The notes under the pieces: generated by a model | The model's input: only the letters and a program-made list of their open reading frames with translations | Database searches by the model: none | Told to the model about the DNA's origin: nothing | Made by a program: the position numbers and the translations under genes | IMG/VR virus record: IMGVR_UViG_3300050020_000030 | Span: 24,640 to 88,639 of that record | Strand: one strand, 5' to 3' | Length of the DNA stretch: 64,000 nucleotides | Source: a virus | Part shown: positions 7,037 to 16,100 of the stretch, piece after piece | Layout of the letters: each line of letters begins with the position of its first letter | Position numbering within the stretch: the stretch's first letter is position 1

Positions 7037-9620
7037 GTACCTTCTTCCCCTACTGTTAGTAGCCGCCGCTTTCGGTCAGTCCGGGCAGCGGTCTGGGCAG
7101 GCTTTGCTTAAAGGTGGGGGGAATTTTGCGATCATCGCCCCCAGCGCCTCTGTGTATGTGTGCGTATATAACTCCCAGCTTGCCTGTTCTACCCAAGTAG
7201 CTACATGGTCGGACCCCGCTCTTACTGTTCCGGTTTCTCAACCTATTATAGCAGATGTGAACGGTGTATATAGCTACTATCTCCCGAGTTCCCAGAGGGT
7301 AGTGGAAAAGGTTTGTTCTATACAGAACCAGTGTAGCTCCTACGCGGTAAGTATTCCATACGGGGCGAGCGGGTCCTCCGGAGCGGTACTTGCGGTATTC
7401 GGGAGATACGGGGCAGTTGTAGCGGGTACTGGGGATTATAGCTTCTCCCAAATATCAAGTACACTTCTTCACTCTCAGTTGCCTACTCTCCTTAGTGGGG
7501 ATATTCCAAACAACATTTCTACCGCTGCGCAGCTAACGTCGGCTTTGGCCGCGTGCGGCTCGGCAACTTGTTCGTTAACTATCATTGGAAACATTGCAAT
7601 TGCGTCCAATTTGTCAATCCCTTCTAACGTTAGCCTCACCTTTTCAGGGGGTCAGTTACTACCTGGATCAGGTGCTACAGTAACGATTCTTGGAAAGATA
7701 ACGGACACGTCTTCGCAGATATTCGGTGGTGTAGGTTCTATCGCCGGGTTGACTCTTGATCGACCTGAGTGGTTCGGAACGGGAGCAACGTGCGTAAGCG
7801 GTGCGTGCCCGTCGATTAAGACCGCCATCTCAGCGTTAGGTAGTAACGGGGGTACCGTAAGACTGGGCTACGCTTTCTACCGTAGCGGATACGAAGCGGG
7901 GACAAACCTGACGCTTCCGAATATCACAGTTCAAGGAGTTCAAGAGCCTGCATTTAATACCGCTACCCCCACTGCTTTGGTGAACGGATCGATTATTCAA
8001 GGTACCTTCGGGGTCGCTGCGGGGGCGAATAACCTCACTATTTCCGGTGTTGGCTTTGATACTGGGTCGGCCTTCGTCTCCTCGCAGTATGGAGGTACGT
8101 CTTCAGATGCCTTCTCCATCTACGTACCCGGACAAACTACAGGTACAACCCCAATATCAAATGTCAATATTAGTAACGCAGCGTGCTTGGTCTCAAGTGC
8201 TTCGGCGTTATTCCACTGTTTCTTAGCGGAGAATGTTGTCAACTCCACGTTCCGGGATATCTCAGGATTTTATGGTGTCCACGGGATGATTATCAAGGGC
8301 GTGCACGACACGGCGGACGGACTCTATTTCCACGGTCACAACTACGACTGCTTGATTGTTAAGTCGGACGACTACGCTCCAACCAGTAATATAACAGTGA
8401 GTAATATGCACTGCAATAGCGTGATAGCCGGAGATACGGGAGGCGTAATATTGCAGGCTGAAACGGCCTCGCTAGCTAACGTGTCTTTAAGCAACTTCGC
8501 TATTCAGGGAGCGAACTTCGGTGTTTCTACGATTGTTAGTGCATCTGGGGTCTCTAGGATATCAGTTGCAAACGGAACCGTTGACTACGGTGGGCTATCT
8601 TCTGCTCCGAGTTCTCAGATGTGTATTGGCGACTCCGGAACAGGAACCTATAATTACTCCAGCTTTACAAACATAGATTGCAATAACTACCAGTACGCCA
8701 CGTACTTTCCGACCCGCATGGATGCCTCCATGATCTCAAATCTAACCTCAAATAACTCCGCACAGGGCATTTGGCTTAACGGGTCAAACACGGTTATATC
8801 TAATGTGTTTGAGGAGGCAGACACGGGGTTCAATTCATCGCTTGTTACCTCAAGTGTAGGTGGATCGAGTATCTCTGTGCAAAATCTTACCGAGTACGGG
8901 GCTTATGGGTACTTATCTATCGTGAGCAACGGTGCGCACATTGCGTTCGGTGATTTACTGGACGGAACCGGATTATTTCTCCAGCAGACCATAGAAGTTG
9001 GAAGCCCGTACACCGTGCGTGGAGGGACCGGAGCTACTAACGACTTTACCGTACAGGATGCAACGGGAGTTTATAACAACTGGTTGGTGACAGATGCCGG
9101 AATTGGTCATCTACGCGGTGATATGTGGGCCAACAGCTATCTAGTACAAGGGCATATAGCGATCCCTGCTACGGCTGGTGGTTATTTAGGTCCGGCAACG
9201 GGATATGTCCAGCTTGCCCCCGCTCCTTCGGGTGCTGGCTGTCTCTACCAAAACGGCGCTAGTACCTATTCATGGGCTACGTGCGGCGGTGTTACGCCGC
9301 TGGCGACTCCCGCCTCGGCCATTACAATTTCTCTCCCCCACGGGTACGGAGTTTGTACCGGGACCTGTACTGTAACGCTACCCGCCCCAACAACAGCGGG
9401 GGATGACTTCTGTCTGTGGAACGACGTGGGAGTAAGTACTGCAATTACAATTTCAGGACATACAGGTGTTTTCTTTTCTCAAACTGATTTAAGTGCTTAC
9501 GGGACAACGGGCGGTACCTTTACTGCCACGGCAGCGGCGGGGAACAAAGTTTGCATGGTGGCAAGGGATACAACGCACTGGATTCCGCTATCCTATGCAG
9601 GAACTTGGACGGCCAATTAG
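7020..9620 (+). CDS. Tail-spike-like parallel beta-helix protein with an N-terminal signal sequence
   Basis: 866 aa. It starts MILKFKYLLPLLLVAAAFGQ, a textbook Sec signal, which is odd for a virion spike assembled in the cytoplasm. Residues about 30-130 form a Cys-containing beta domain; from about 160 the pattern of short strands with N/G turns and the RPEWFG motif (about 249) is typical of a right-handed beta-helix as in phage spikes and pectate-lyase-like depolymerases. The last 150 residues are Ala/Gly/Thr-rich. Catalytic residues cannot be assigned. It overlaps the upstream gene by 17 bases and the next by one base (TAGTG). Confidence 0.7.
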   Translation: MILKFKYLLPLLLVAAAFGQSGQRSGQALLKGGGNFAIIAPSASVYVCVYNSQLACSTQVATWSDPALTVPVSQPIIADVNGVYSYYLPSSQRVVEKVCSIQNQCSSYAVSIPYGASGSSGAVLAVFGRYGAVVAGTGDYSFSQISSTLLHSQLPTLLSGDIPNNISTAAQLTSALAACGSATCSLTIIGNIAIASNLSIPSNVSLTFSGGQLLPGSGATVTILGKITDTSSQIFGGVGSIAGLTLDRPEWFGTGATCVSGACPSIKTAISALGSNGGTVRLGYAFYRSGYEAGTNLTLPNITVQGVQEPAFNTATPTALVNGSIIQGTFGVAAGANNLTISGVGFDTGSAFVSSQYGGTSSDAFSIYVPGQTTGTTPISNVNISNAACLVSSASALFHCFLAENVVNSTFRDISGFYGVHGMIIKGVHDTADGLYFHGHNYDCLIVKSDDYAPTSNITVSNMHCNSVIAGDTGGVILQAETASLANVSLSNFAIQGANFGVSTIVSASGVSRISVANGTVDYGGLSSAPSSQMCIGDSGTGTYNYSSFTNIDCNNYQYATYFPTRMDASMISNLTSNNSAQGIWLNGSNTVISNVFEEADTGFNSSLVTSSVGGSSISVQNLTEYGAYGYLSIVSNGAHIAFGDLLDGTGLFLQQTIEVGSPYTVRGGTGATNDFTVQDATGVYNNWLVTDAGIGHLRGDMWANSYLVQGHIAIPATAGGYLGPATGYVQLAPAPSGAGCLYQNGASTYSWATCGGVTPLATPASAITISLPHGYGVCTGTCTVTLPAPTTAGDDFCLWNDVGVSTAITISGHTGVFFSQTDLSAYGTTGGTFTATAAAGNKVCMVARDTTHWIPLSYAGTWTAN

Positions 9621-10702
9621 TGAGATATTCTCTCATACTCCTCGTTCTTCTTTGGATTCCTGGATGCTCTTGGCCCCAGATTCCTGGGGGGCTGATAGGG
9701 GGGATCACTCCGGTATCTTCGAATATTTTTTCCCCCGCTGCGGGACATTACAGCACTGCGCAGAGTGTAACGATCACTGCTCCAGCCGGAACCACTTGTT
9801 ACTACACCACAGACGGTAGCACTCCAAATATTGCTTCTACCCCCTATACAACTCCAATTACTGTTTCAGCAAACACAACCCTGAGTGCCGTATGCGCTGA
9901 TGTTGTTAAGAGCTACACGAACGTTCAAGCTGACTCGACGCAGGATACCGGCACTAGCAGGGGTTGGAAGTGTATCACCGCGAGCGGCCTGCCTTCACCT
10001 TGCTATTCCGGTGGAGGCGTGGTGGGAACAATCTCGGCGGAATCGCAGACCTATGGTAGTACGGGGGTCGAGTCAGCTTCGACGACGGCGAGCACAGGCG
10101 AAAATCAACTCCTAGTCGTTTACACACAGTTAGGAGCGGGTGGCCTAGCGTCCGTGCTCGCAGAAGACAAAATCATTCAACCCTCGCAAGGTTCAACATA
10201 CGTCGCTAATCAAGAAGCTGATATGAATTTGAACGACTCTACACAGTCTCCTCCCCGGTATCATGCAGGAGGTCTTCAGTGTAACCAGCAGTCGGGATCG
10301 CTTCAATGGCAGATTGATAATCAGCAGGGAAGTTGGCAAAACATCTCACCGCCCATTACATTCGGGTGCCCGTTATCTACCACTCAGGCTACCGAAATCA
10401 AATACTCTATGCACTGGACAAACGGAGATACGGGGTGTGGCGGGTATGGATGTGATAGTTATGATGTACTAAGTATCTGTGTTGGGGGAACGTGTAACAA
10501 CTACTCTCTTGGAAGAACACTTGAGGCATACACGGAGACCTGGGGCGACATCATGATTATTCAGGATCAGACAGACTTGACTAATACAACGCAGTCTGGT
10601 GCAAATCCAACTACTTCTACGCGCACCATCACGCAGGATAACATGGCTGCGGGCATTTACTCAACAATGGTTACAGCTACCGCAGGATATACGATTCCAT
10701 GA
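9620..10702 (+). CDS. Lipoprotein with chitobiase-C-like domain
   Basis: 360 aa from a GTG at 9620 that overlaps the preceding TAG. The start MRYSLILLVLLWIPGCSW has a lipobox-like IPGC, predicting lipid attachment. Residues about 38-100 (YYTTDGSTPNIASTPYTTPI) match the CHB_HEX-type beta-sandwich that follows many secreted enzymes, especially in Acidobacteriota. The remainder is a Gly/Ser/Cys-rich beta region with paired cysteines. It could coat the host or sit in the envelope after expression; a virion role is not excluded. A longer upstream frame exists (to 9551) but lacks the signal. Confidence 0.6.
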   Translation: MRYSLILLVLLWIPGCSWPQIPGGLIGGITPVSSNIFSPAAGHYSTAQSVTITAPAGTTCYYTTDGSTPNIASTPYTTPITVSANTTLSAVCADVVKSYTNVQADSTQDTGTSRGWKCITASGLPSPCYSGGGVVGTISAESQTYGSTGVESASTTASTGENQLLVVYTQLGAGGLASVLAEDKIIQPSQGSTYVANQEADMNLNDSTQSPPRYHAGGLQCNQQSGSLQWQIDNQQGSWQNISPPITFGCPLSTTQATEIKYSMHWTNGDTGCGGYGCDSYDVLSICVGGTCNNYSLGRTLEAYTETWGDIMIIQDQTDLTNTTQSGANPTTSTRTITQDNMAAGIYSTMVTATAGYTIP

Positions 10703-10962
10703 TACGCGCCCTAGCAATCTTACTGCTCTCGATAAGTATTCCTAGTCACCAGTCTGCTCCTGTAGCTAGTCTAGTCCAGCCTCCTTCATATCCGCATAAT
10801 CTTACACTCTATAATCCGAAGGGTGAGCAGGTTATAACCTGTCAAATCGTGGATAACGGAGACACCATCAAAGACTGCAAGATTCGGGATGGGTTCACCT
10901 TGGACGATGTAATGACATCATGGGCCGATGCTTATAAGGACTTGGAAGGCAAAAAACAGTGA
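10699..10962 (+). CDS. Small exported protein
   Basis: 87 aa, ATGA overlap with the lipoprotein gene. MIRALAILLLSISIPSHQSA is a signal sequence; the mature part has a strand pair (NLTLYNPKGEQVITCQIVDN) with two cysteines that could form a disulfide, and a C-terminal helix. Third exported product in a row. No family recognised. Confidence 0.6.
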   Translation: MIRALAILLLSISIPSHQSAPVASLVQPPSYPHNLTLYNPKGEQVITCQIVDNGDTIKDCKIRDGFTLDDVMTSWADAYKDLEGKKQ

Positions 10963-11066
10963 CTCTCGACGTGTTTGTATTTGCGGTTGGACTTATTGGC
11001 GGCCTTTTGCTCGCGGGTGTCTTACTCGAAATGTTCTTCACGAAGTTGCTCCAAAAATATTTATAA
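10959..11066 (+). CDS. 35-aa single-span membrane peptide
   Basis: GTG at 10959 overlaps the upstream TGA (GTGA). The peptide has one membrane helix (FVFAVGLIGGLLLAGVLLEMFF) shown here only by composition, ending in a basic FTKLLQKYL tail. Size and charge fit tiny phage membrane proteins, including pinholin-like or lysis regulators, but function is not proven. Confidence 0.5.
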   Translation: MTLDVFVFAVGLIGGLLLAGVLLEMFFTKLLQKYL

Positions 11067-11084
11067 GAAAGCAGAGGAGACCCC

Positions 11085-12179
11085 ATTCCCGTCTTTCCAA
11101 ATCTAGCCCCACCGAGTTCCGTAACTATTCAAAGCGTGGTCGATTACTGCCGAGCGGTGGACCCCGCGTGTAACCCTATCCTCCCGGCTGGTGGCTACAA
11201 CTATGAGCCCGCGCTTACGTTTGCGAATGACGTACTCCAGAAAATCTTGTTTCAAGGAATGAACTGGAGATGGAATACCTCCTATATTCCGCTGTTCCTT
11301 ACTAACTGCCTCCAGCAGGATTACATTACGAACGTTAAAGATATTGGTTGGTTTACCTCCGGCTATATCATCGATATCAATAACTCGACCAACGCCAATA
11401 ATCAAGCACCTAAACCTATCCGAGGTCTGGAAGTAAACCGGGCAATGGGGATTACTCCCTTCGCAAATCTTCCTACTGAGTCCTGCTTCATCCTGAACAA
11501 TCAAGCCAATTTTGGGGTGTGGCAACCTAATACTGCGTACCCCTGTCCTTACGGAGTCGCTGCTGCCCCGGCTACACCTATCTGCCAAATTGTGGATGGC
11601 GTCGGTAACATGCTGTTTTTGGATACCGCGCAGATGGGATTGACGACTAACTCCCCCGGATTTCCTAACAATAATTCAATACCCCCGGTCGCGCCCAATA
11701 GTCCTTATGGAGTTACAGGAAGCGTAGCACCACTGCTTCCTCCTAACTCTGCTCCGGGTACGCAGGTAATTGACGGTACGGTAACGTGGACAGTAGCCGA
11801 TCCTAACGGGTATGCTATTAGATTTAATCCGCTCCCCGGTCTAGGTGGGCTTGCTTGGCTAGTGTGGATGGAGTACCAGAGGAAAGCCCCCAAGTGGCTT
11901 ACTTTACAGAGTACGATTTCTCCTATCCCAGATGACTACGCCTTTTTGTTTCGTCAAGGTTTCTTGGCTAAGTGCCTGCAAGCGGCAGGGAGCAAGAATG
12001 CTCAGGCGGCTTACCAGCAATTCGAAGAGCAGGTAGATCAAGCCCTTCGTGCGTCTACCCGAGAGATTTCTGCTTTCGGTATGGTTCCGGACAACTCTAT
12101 GAGTTCTTCCAACAGTTCTATAATGAGCTACCCTGCTGGCCCATCTAATCCGTTTTCCAGCAATGTCCAGTACTATTGA
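11085..12179 (+). CDS. Tail adaptor / tail-tube A-like protein, copy 2; probable ATT start
   Basis: About 364 aa. Paralog of the 6021 product: TIQSVVDYCRAV matches its N-terminal helix, NWRWN its core, IPDDYAFLFRQGFLAK its C-terminal block; the middle carries roughly 100 extra residues rich in Pro/Asn (PNNNSIPPVAPNSPYG). The only Shine-Dalgarno sequence, AGAGGAG at 11073-11079, is five bases before an ATT at 11085, and homology to copy 1 extends upstream of the first GTG (11136). So translation probably begins at AUU; GTG 11136 is the alternative and would lose the conserved helix. Confidence 0.6.
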   Translation: MPVFPNLAPPSSVTIQSVVDYCRAVDPACNPILPAGGYNYEPALTFANDVLQKILFQGMNWRWNTSYIPLFLTNCLQQDYITNVKDIGWFTSGYIIDINNSTNANNQAPKPIRGLEVNRAMGITPFANLPTESCFILNNQANFGVWQPNTAYPCPYGVAAAPATPICQIVDGVGNMLFLDTAQMGLTTNSPGFPNNNSIPPVAPNSPYGVTGSVAPLLPPNSAPGTQVIDGTVTWTVADPNGYAIRFNPLPGLGGLAWLVWMEYQRKAPKWLTLQSTISPIPDDYAFLFRQGFLAKCLQAAGSKNAQAAYQQFEEQVDQALRASTREISAFGMVPDNSMSSSNSSIMSYPAGPSNPFSSNVQYY

Positions 12180-12180
12180 T

Positions 12181-12209
12181 TTGACGAGATCAGAACTATG
12201 TGATATAAT
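12181..12209 (+). promoter_or_regulatory. Sigma70-type promoter giving a leaderless GIY-YIG mRNA
   Basis: TTGACG (12181-12186), 17-base spacer ending in TGA, TATAAT (12204-12209). The A of ATG 12217 is eight bases past the last -10 base, at the expected start point, and no ribosome site precedes it. Confidence 0.75.
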
Positions 12210-12216
12210 ATAGATA

Positions 12217-13107
12217 ATGGAAAATATAGAACAAAAGCCGTACGGGATTATCTACTTTGCTTTGAACAAGTTGAATGGAAAGTGCTACGTGGGACAGTCC
12301 ATCCAAGCCGAAGGGAAAAGGTGGAAGCAGCATATATCCTCCAGTCGCCATAGGGGAAGTAAACTATATTTTCATAAAGCCATTCACCACTACGGACCCG
12401 AAAACTTCGAGTTTCGTACTATCCTATCCTGCCCCGATCAAGCGTCTCTAAACTCCGCTGAAACCTATTTTATAGAATTCTTCGGTTCTATAGACCCCAA
12501 AATAGGATACAATAGTACCCTCGGAGGGGACGCGGAAGTTCCTAGCGAGCAGACCAAAAAGAACATGATTACTGCTTGGGCTAAGCGCCGGGGAGGGGAT
12601 ATCCCGGATACAGAAACCCTGATTAGGGATTATAAGTCAGGGCTATCTTCCGTTAAGATTGCAAAAAAATACGGGATATCCAAGTTCTGTGTACTCCGTA
12701 GATTTAAAGTGGTGGGGTTTGATACACGATCTAATTCTGAGTCTAAAAGACTGCCCGGAATACCGTCGCTAGGGGATGAGTATCTGGCAGGAAAAGACCT
12801 CGGGGTTCTGGCCGAAAAATACGGGGTAACTCCTTCGTGGGTGTGGGGTCAACTAAAACAGAGCAACGTGCCCCTGAGAACGGCTACGGCCTCCCGCACT
12901 CTCAATATGGAGAAAACCGGAGAATTAAGTACACTACCCTCCCCCGAAGATTTGGCAGAAGAATACCTATCTGGAGTATCTTCCGTAAAGCTTTCGAAGA
13001 AGTACAATACAACTAAAACTAGGATATTAGCCTACCTCATCAAGAGTGGAATTACCCTTCGGACTAAATCCGAGGCTTGGGTAGGGCGAAAACAAAGCAA
13101 AACATAA
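12217..13107 (+). CDS. GIY-YIG homing endonuclease with three helix-turn-helix repeats
   Basis: 296 aa. GIY-YIG nuclease at the N-terminus: YGIIYFALNK / GKCYVGQS strands, Arg-containing helix (KRWKQHI), catalytic-type Glu in LNSAETYFIEFF. The C-terminal half has three helix-turn-helix units with the same wording, '..DYKSGLSSVKIAKKYGIS..', '..EYLAGKDLGVLAEKYGVT..', '..EYLSGVSSVKLSKKYNTT..', which should read the target site. It interrupts the virion gene order just before the giant tail gene and carries its own promoter. Confidence 0.9.
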   Translation: MENIEQKPYGIIYFALNKLNGKCYVGQSIQAEGKRWKQHISSSRHRGSKLYFHKAIHHYGPENFEFRTILSCPDQASLNSAETYFIEFFGSIDPKIGYNSTLGGDAEVPSEQTKKNMITAWAKRRGGDIPDTETLIRDYKSGLSSVKIAKKYGISKFCVLRRFKVVGFDTRSNSESKRLPGIPSLGDEYLAGKDLGVLAEKYGVTPSWVWGQLKQSNVPLRTATASRTLNMEKTGELSTLPSPEDLAEEYLSGVSSVKLSKKYNTTKTRILAYLIKSGITLRTKSEAWVGRKQSKT

Positions 13108-13116
13108 AAGGATAAA

Positions 13117-16100
13117 ATGCCTAACCAGCTTAGCATAGCAGGCGCGAATCCGGGAAAACAAACCAAGAGAACTGCACTTTGGACGGCCCGCTGGTCAGAT
13201 GGGCTTTTCACGAACTCTGGTGCCCTTAGAGACGTGTCTTCAAGGATCGAAGAGCATTATTACGGTGCTCACAATGGCCGTCTTATCGAACCTAGCGAAA
13301 ATGTCGAGATTACCTCCAAACTGACTCTCAAGAGACGGTATGGTAATTCTGTTTGGAATAGTAACACCTGGACCGACCTAAATTCTTTCTACGAGTTTCG
13401 CCAGTTTAACGCAAACGAAGAACAAATCAAGGTCATGGTTGATACCCAAGGCGCGTTGTATGACGCCTCAAATAACCAGCAATTGAATATCTGGTCCAAG
13501 GTTCCCACTAGTGGTCAGTCCTATATGCAGAGTGTAGGAAACACTCTATTTTGGGGGGACGGATACGACCGTAAAAAGTGGCTGACTACCCTGCTCGATA
13601 GAATCCCATACAAGGTAAGTCCCTTCCCCGAGCCGCAGAATCCCTATAACTTCACTCCGTATAACCTAAACTCCTTTATCATAGATACCAACGGGGATAC
13701 CGAACAGCTTATCGGTACCGTTTTACAGTTATCTAGCTTCTATATCTTAAATGACACTATTGTATTCTCCCTGTTATCTACCAAGAACGGACACGCTCTT
13801 CCTAGCGCGTATGAAATCTTGGTTCCCGGATTACAAATTTTCTTCCCCGCTGACTCCCAAGTCTCTCAAACTCTCGGTGAGCCTAACGGGGTAACTTTGT
13901 CTATAGGGAGTCTTGTCGGCGGAATAGAGGCCGCGTCGGTTACCTTTGGAGGGTCTGGATACACTATTGGAGACATCGTTGCAGTAAACCAGACTTCGCC
14001 TCTGGGTAGCATGAACGGTACCCTAAAAGTTCTGAACGTCGGGGCAGCAGTCGGAACAGGATATAGTACAGCCACAGTTCCTACTACCACGAAGGGCGGG
14101 GGGTCCGGAGCGACCCTGAATATTGCCGCCCCTACGGGATACCTTGTCTCAGCCACTGTGGGAGCGGGCGGAACCGGATACGTAAACGGGGACTATATTA
14201 TACCTACGCAGGCAAACGCCTCTGGAGGGTATTTTAAAGTTGTAAGTACCGGGGGTGGCGGGAGTGTAGTTACCGTAGCCGTAGCTACGAATGCGGCAAC
14301 AAGTTTAGGAATCCAGACAGCGGGGGAGGGGTACTACAATGCTACCGGAATTCCGGTTTCCGGAGGAACAGGAACCGGACTTACTGTAAGTATCGTTGAC
14401 GACGAAACACAGTTCAATGCTCCGTTTACCTACGGCGGTGGACCTGTAGCTACGGTTACTGTCACCACGCCCGGATCGAACTATAACATCGGGGATGTTA
14501 TCGTGCCACTTGAGAGTACCCAGACCACTTCTGGAGGGGCGCAGTTTACGGTTACCAACGTGACCGGAGCGGCTTCTGGAGCAGGTCTTACCTACGGTGG
14601 TGCTGCGGTTGCGGGGTACGCTCTAGGCGCAGCCAGTGTATGGCAGACCTCCGGATACGGTACCAGTGCAGCTATGACTATTACTGGTGTGTCTGGCGGA
14701 GTAATCACCTCGGCTACTACAGCTTATGGGGGGTCTGGGTACTCGTCCGGAGACTTGTTATATATTTCTCAGGGTCCTGTTCGCGGTGCAACTCTTATAG
14801 TAAGTACCACGGGAGGCGGAGGGGCAGTTGCCCTTGTCACCGTGCTTAACGGGGGTCCCACAGCGTATACTCCAGCTACAGGGGTCGCCACATATACATC
14901 CGGGGGAGGCAACGGGGCTACAATAGATATTACCACGGTATCTTCCGGACAGATCACGGCAGGAGTTTTGAATGCCGGGGGTACTGGATATACTATAGGA
15001 GACTTGTTGTACGTTGTACAGACGGGAACTGCCGGGGATGCTTATTTTACAGTAACATCCGTAACTGCCACGGGCGCAGGAGGGATCACGGGTCTAAGCA
15101 TTCTTACTCCGGGACACGGCTATATTCAGGAAAGTGGAGTTGTAACTACCGCGCAGACGGGTACGGGAACGGGAGCTATACTTACCCTCGGGGTAGGCGC
15201 AGCGTCTTTCTTCCCACCTTTCGCGCTTTCGGATACACCTACGGTGTTTTCGGGCGGTAACCCTATCTCCGACGCGAGAACCAATGCACATATAACATGG
15301 GCCGGGGTTGGACAAGAGACTATTGACGGCTCCGCTTTGTGGGTCAACAGGGGAGTATCGATAGACGGCGGACCCGTGTATAACTGGGGGATGGCGGGCG
15401 GGACTAACGCCCCCTCGGTTGTAGTAAACAACGCAATTGGCGGGTGGGTTGCGGATACTTACTACTCCCGCTGGGACTTTATTATAGTTACCGTTTCAGG
15501 AAGCAATTACCTGATGCAGGTAGAAGGAAGTGGAAAATCCGGAGCCGCCGCGCCTACGTGGAATACAGTTGTCGGGCAGAAAACTACCGATGGTACAGTA
15601 ACATGGATGTGTATTGCAAACGACGGTGATACCTCCTTTACTTGGGCGGCAACTCATACATACACTCCGGGCCACGTTATTGAGGCTACGGTAAGTTCGC
15701 TGTCCTGTGTTTTTCGGCTACAGTCCTATTCTGGAATCATGACACAAGGAGTTATTCCTGCGTATTGCTGGCAACTCGGCTCGCAGTTCGGGACAGACGT
15801 AGGGGCCGCAGGAGAGATAAACGTAGGTGGAACTAATGCACCTATGGCTCAGAACGGCGGTCAGTCTCTAGCTACTGCCACCTATACGGGAAACATGAGC
15901 GGGCTATTCCTGACCTCTGGCTCAGGAACTGTAGGAACCCCCGCTGTCTCGGGAAATGGCTCAGTAGCGGGATCAAGTCCCCAATTGTTCCCGGCTACCT
16001 CCGATCTAAATATTGGGATGTTCCCCCAGCTAGTTATTCCCGCAGCAGGGACCTATACGTTTACAATCGGTCATCAGGTTGCGATGTTCTGGGGAATAGG

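Noticed and set aside
11136-12179. GTG 11136 as start of the second tail-adaptor gene
   Set aside because: No ribosome site and it drops the helix conserved in the paralog.
14000-15200. Repetitive DNA that might be a CRISPR or tandem array
   Set aside because: Repeats are at protein level only with degenerate DNA and no spacers.
13866-15629. Long antisense and alternative-frame ORFs across the Gly-rich tail region
   Set aside because: They follow from Gly/Thr-rich repeat codons and lack ribosome sites and recognisable domains.
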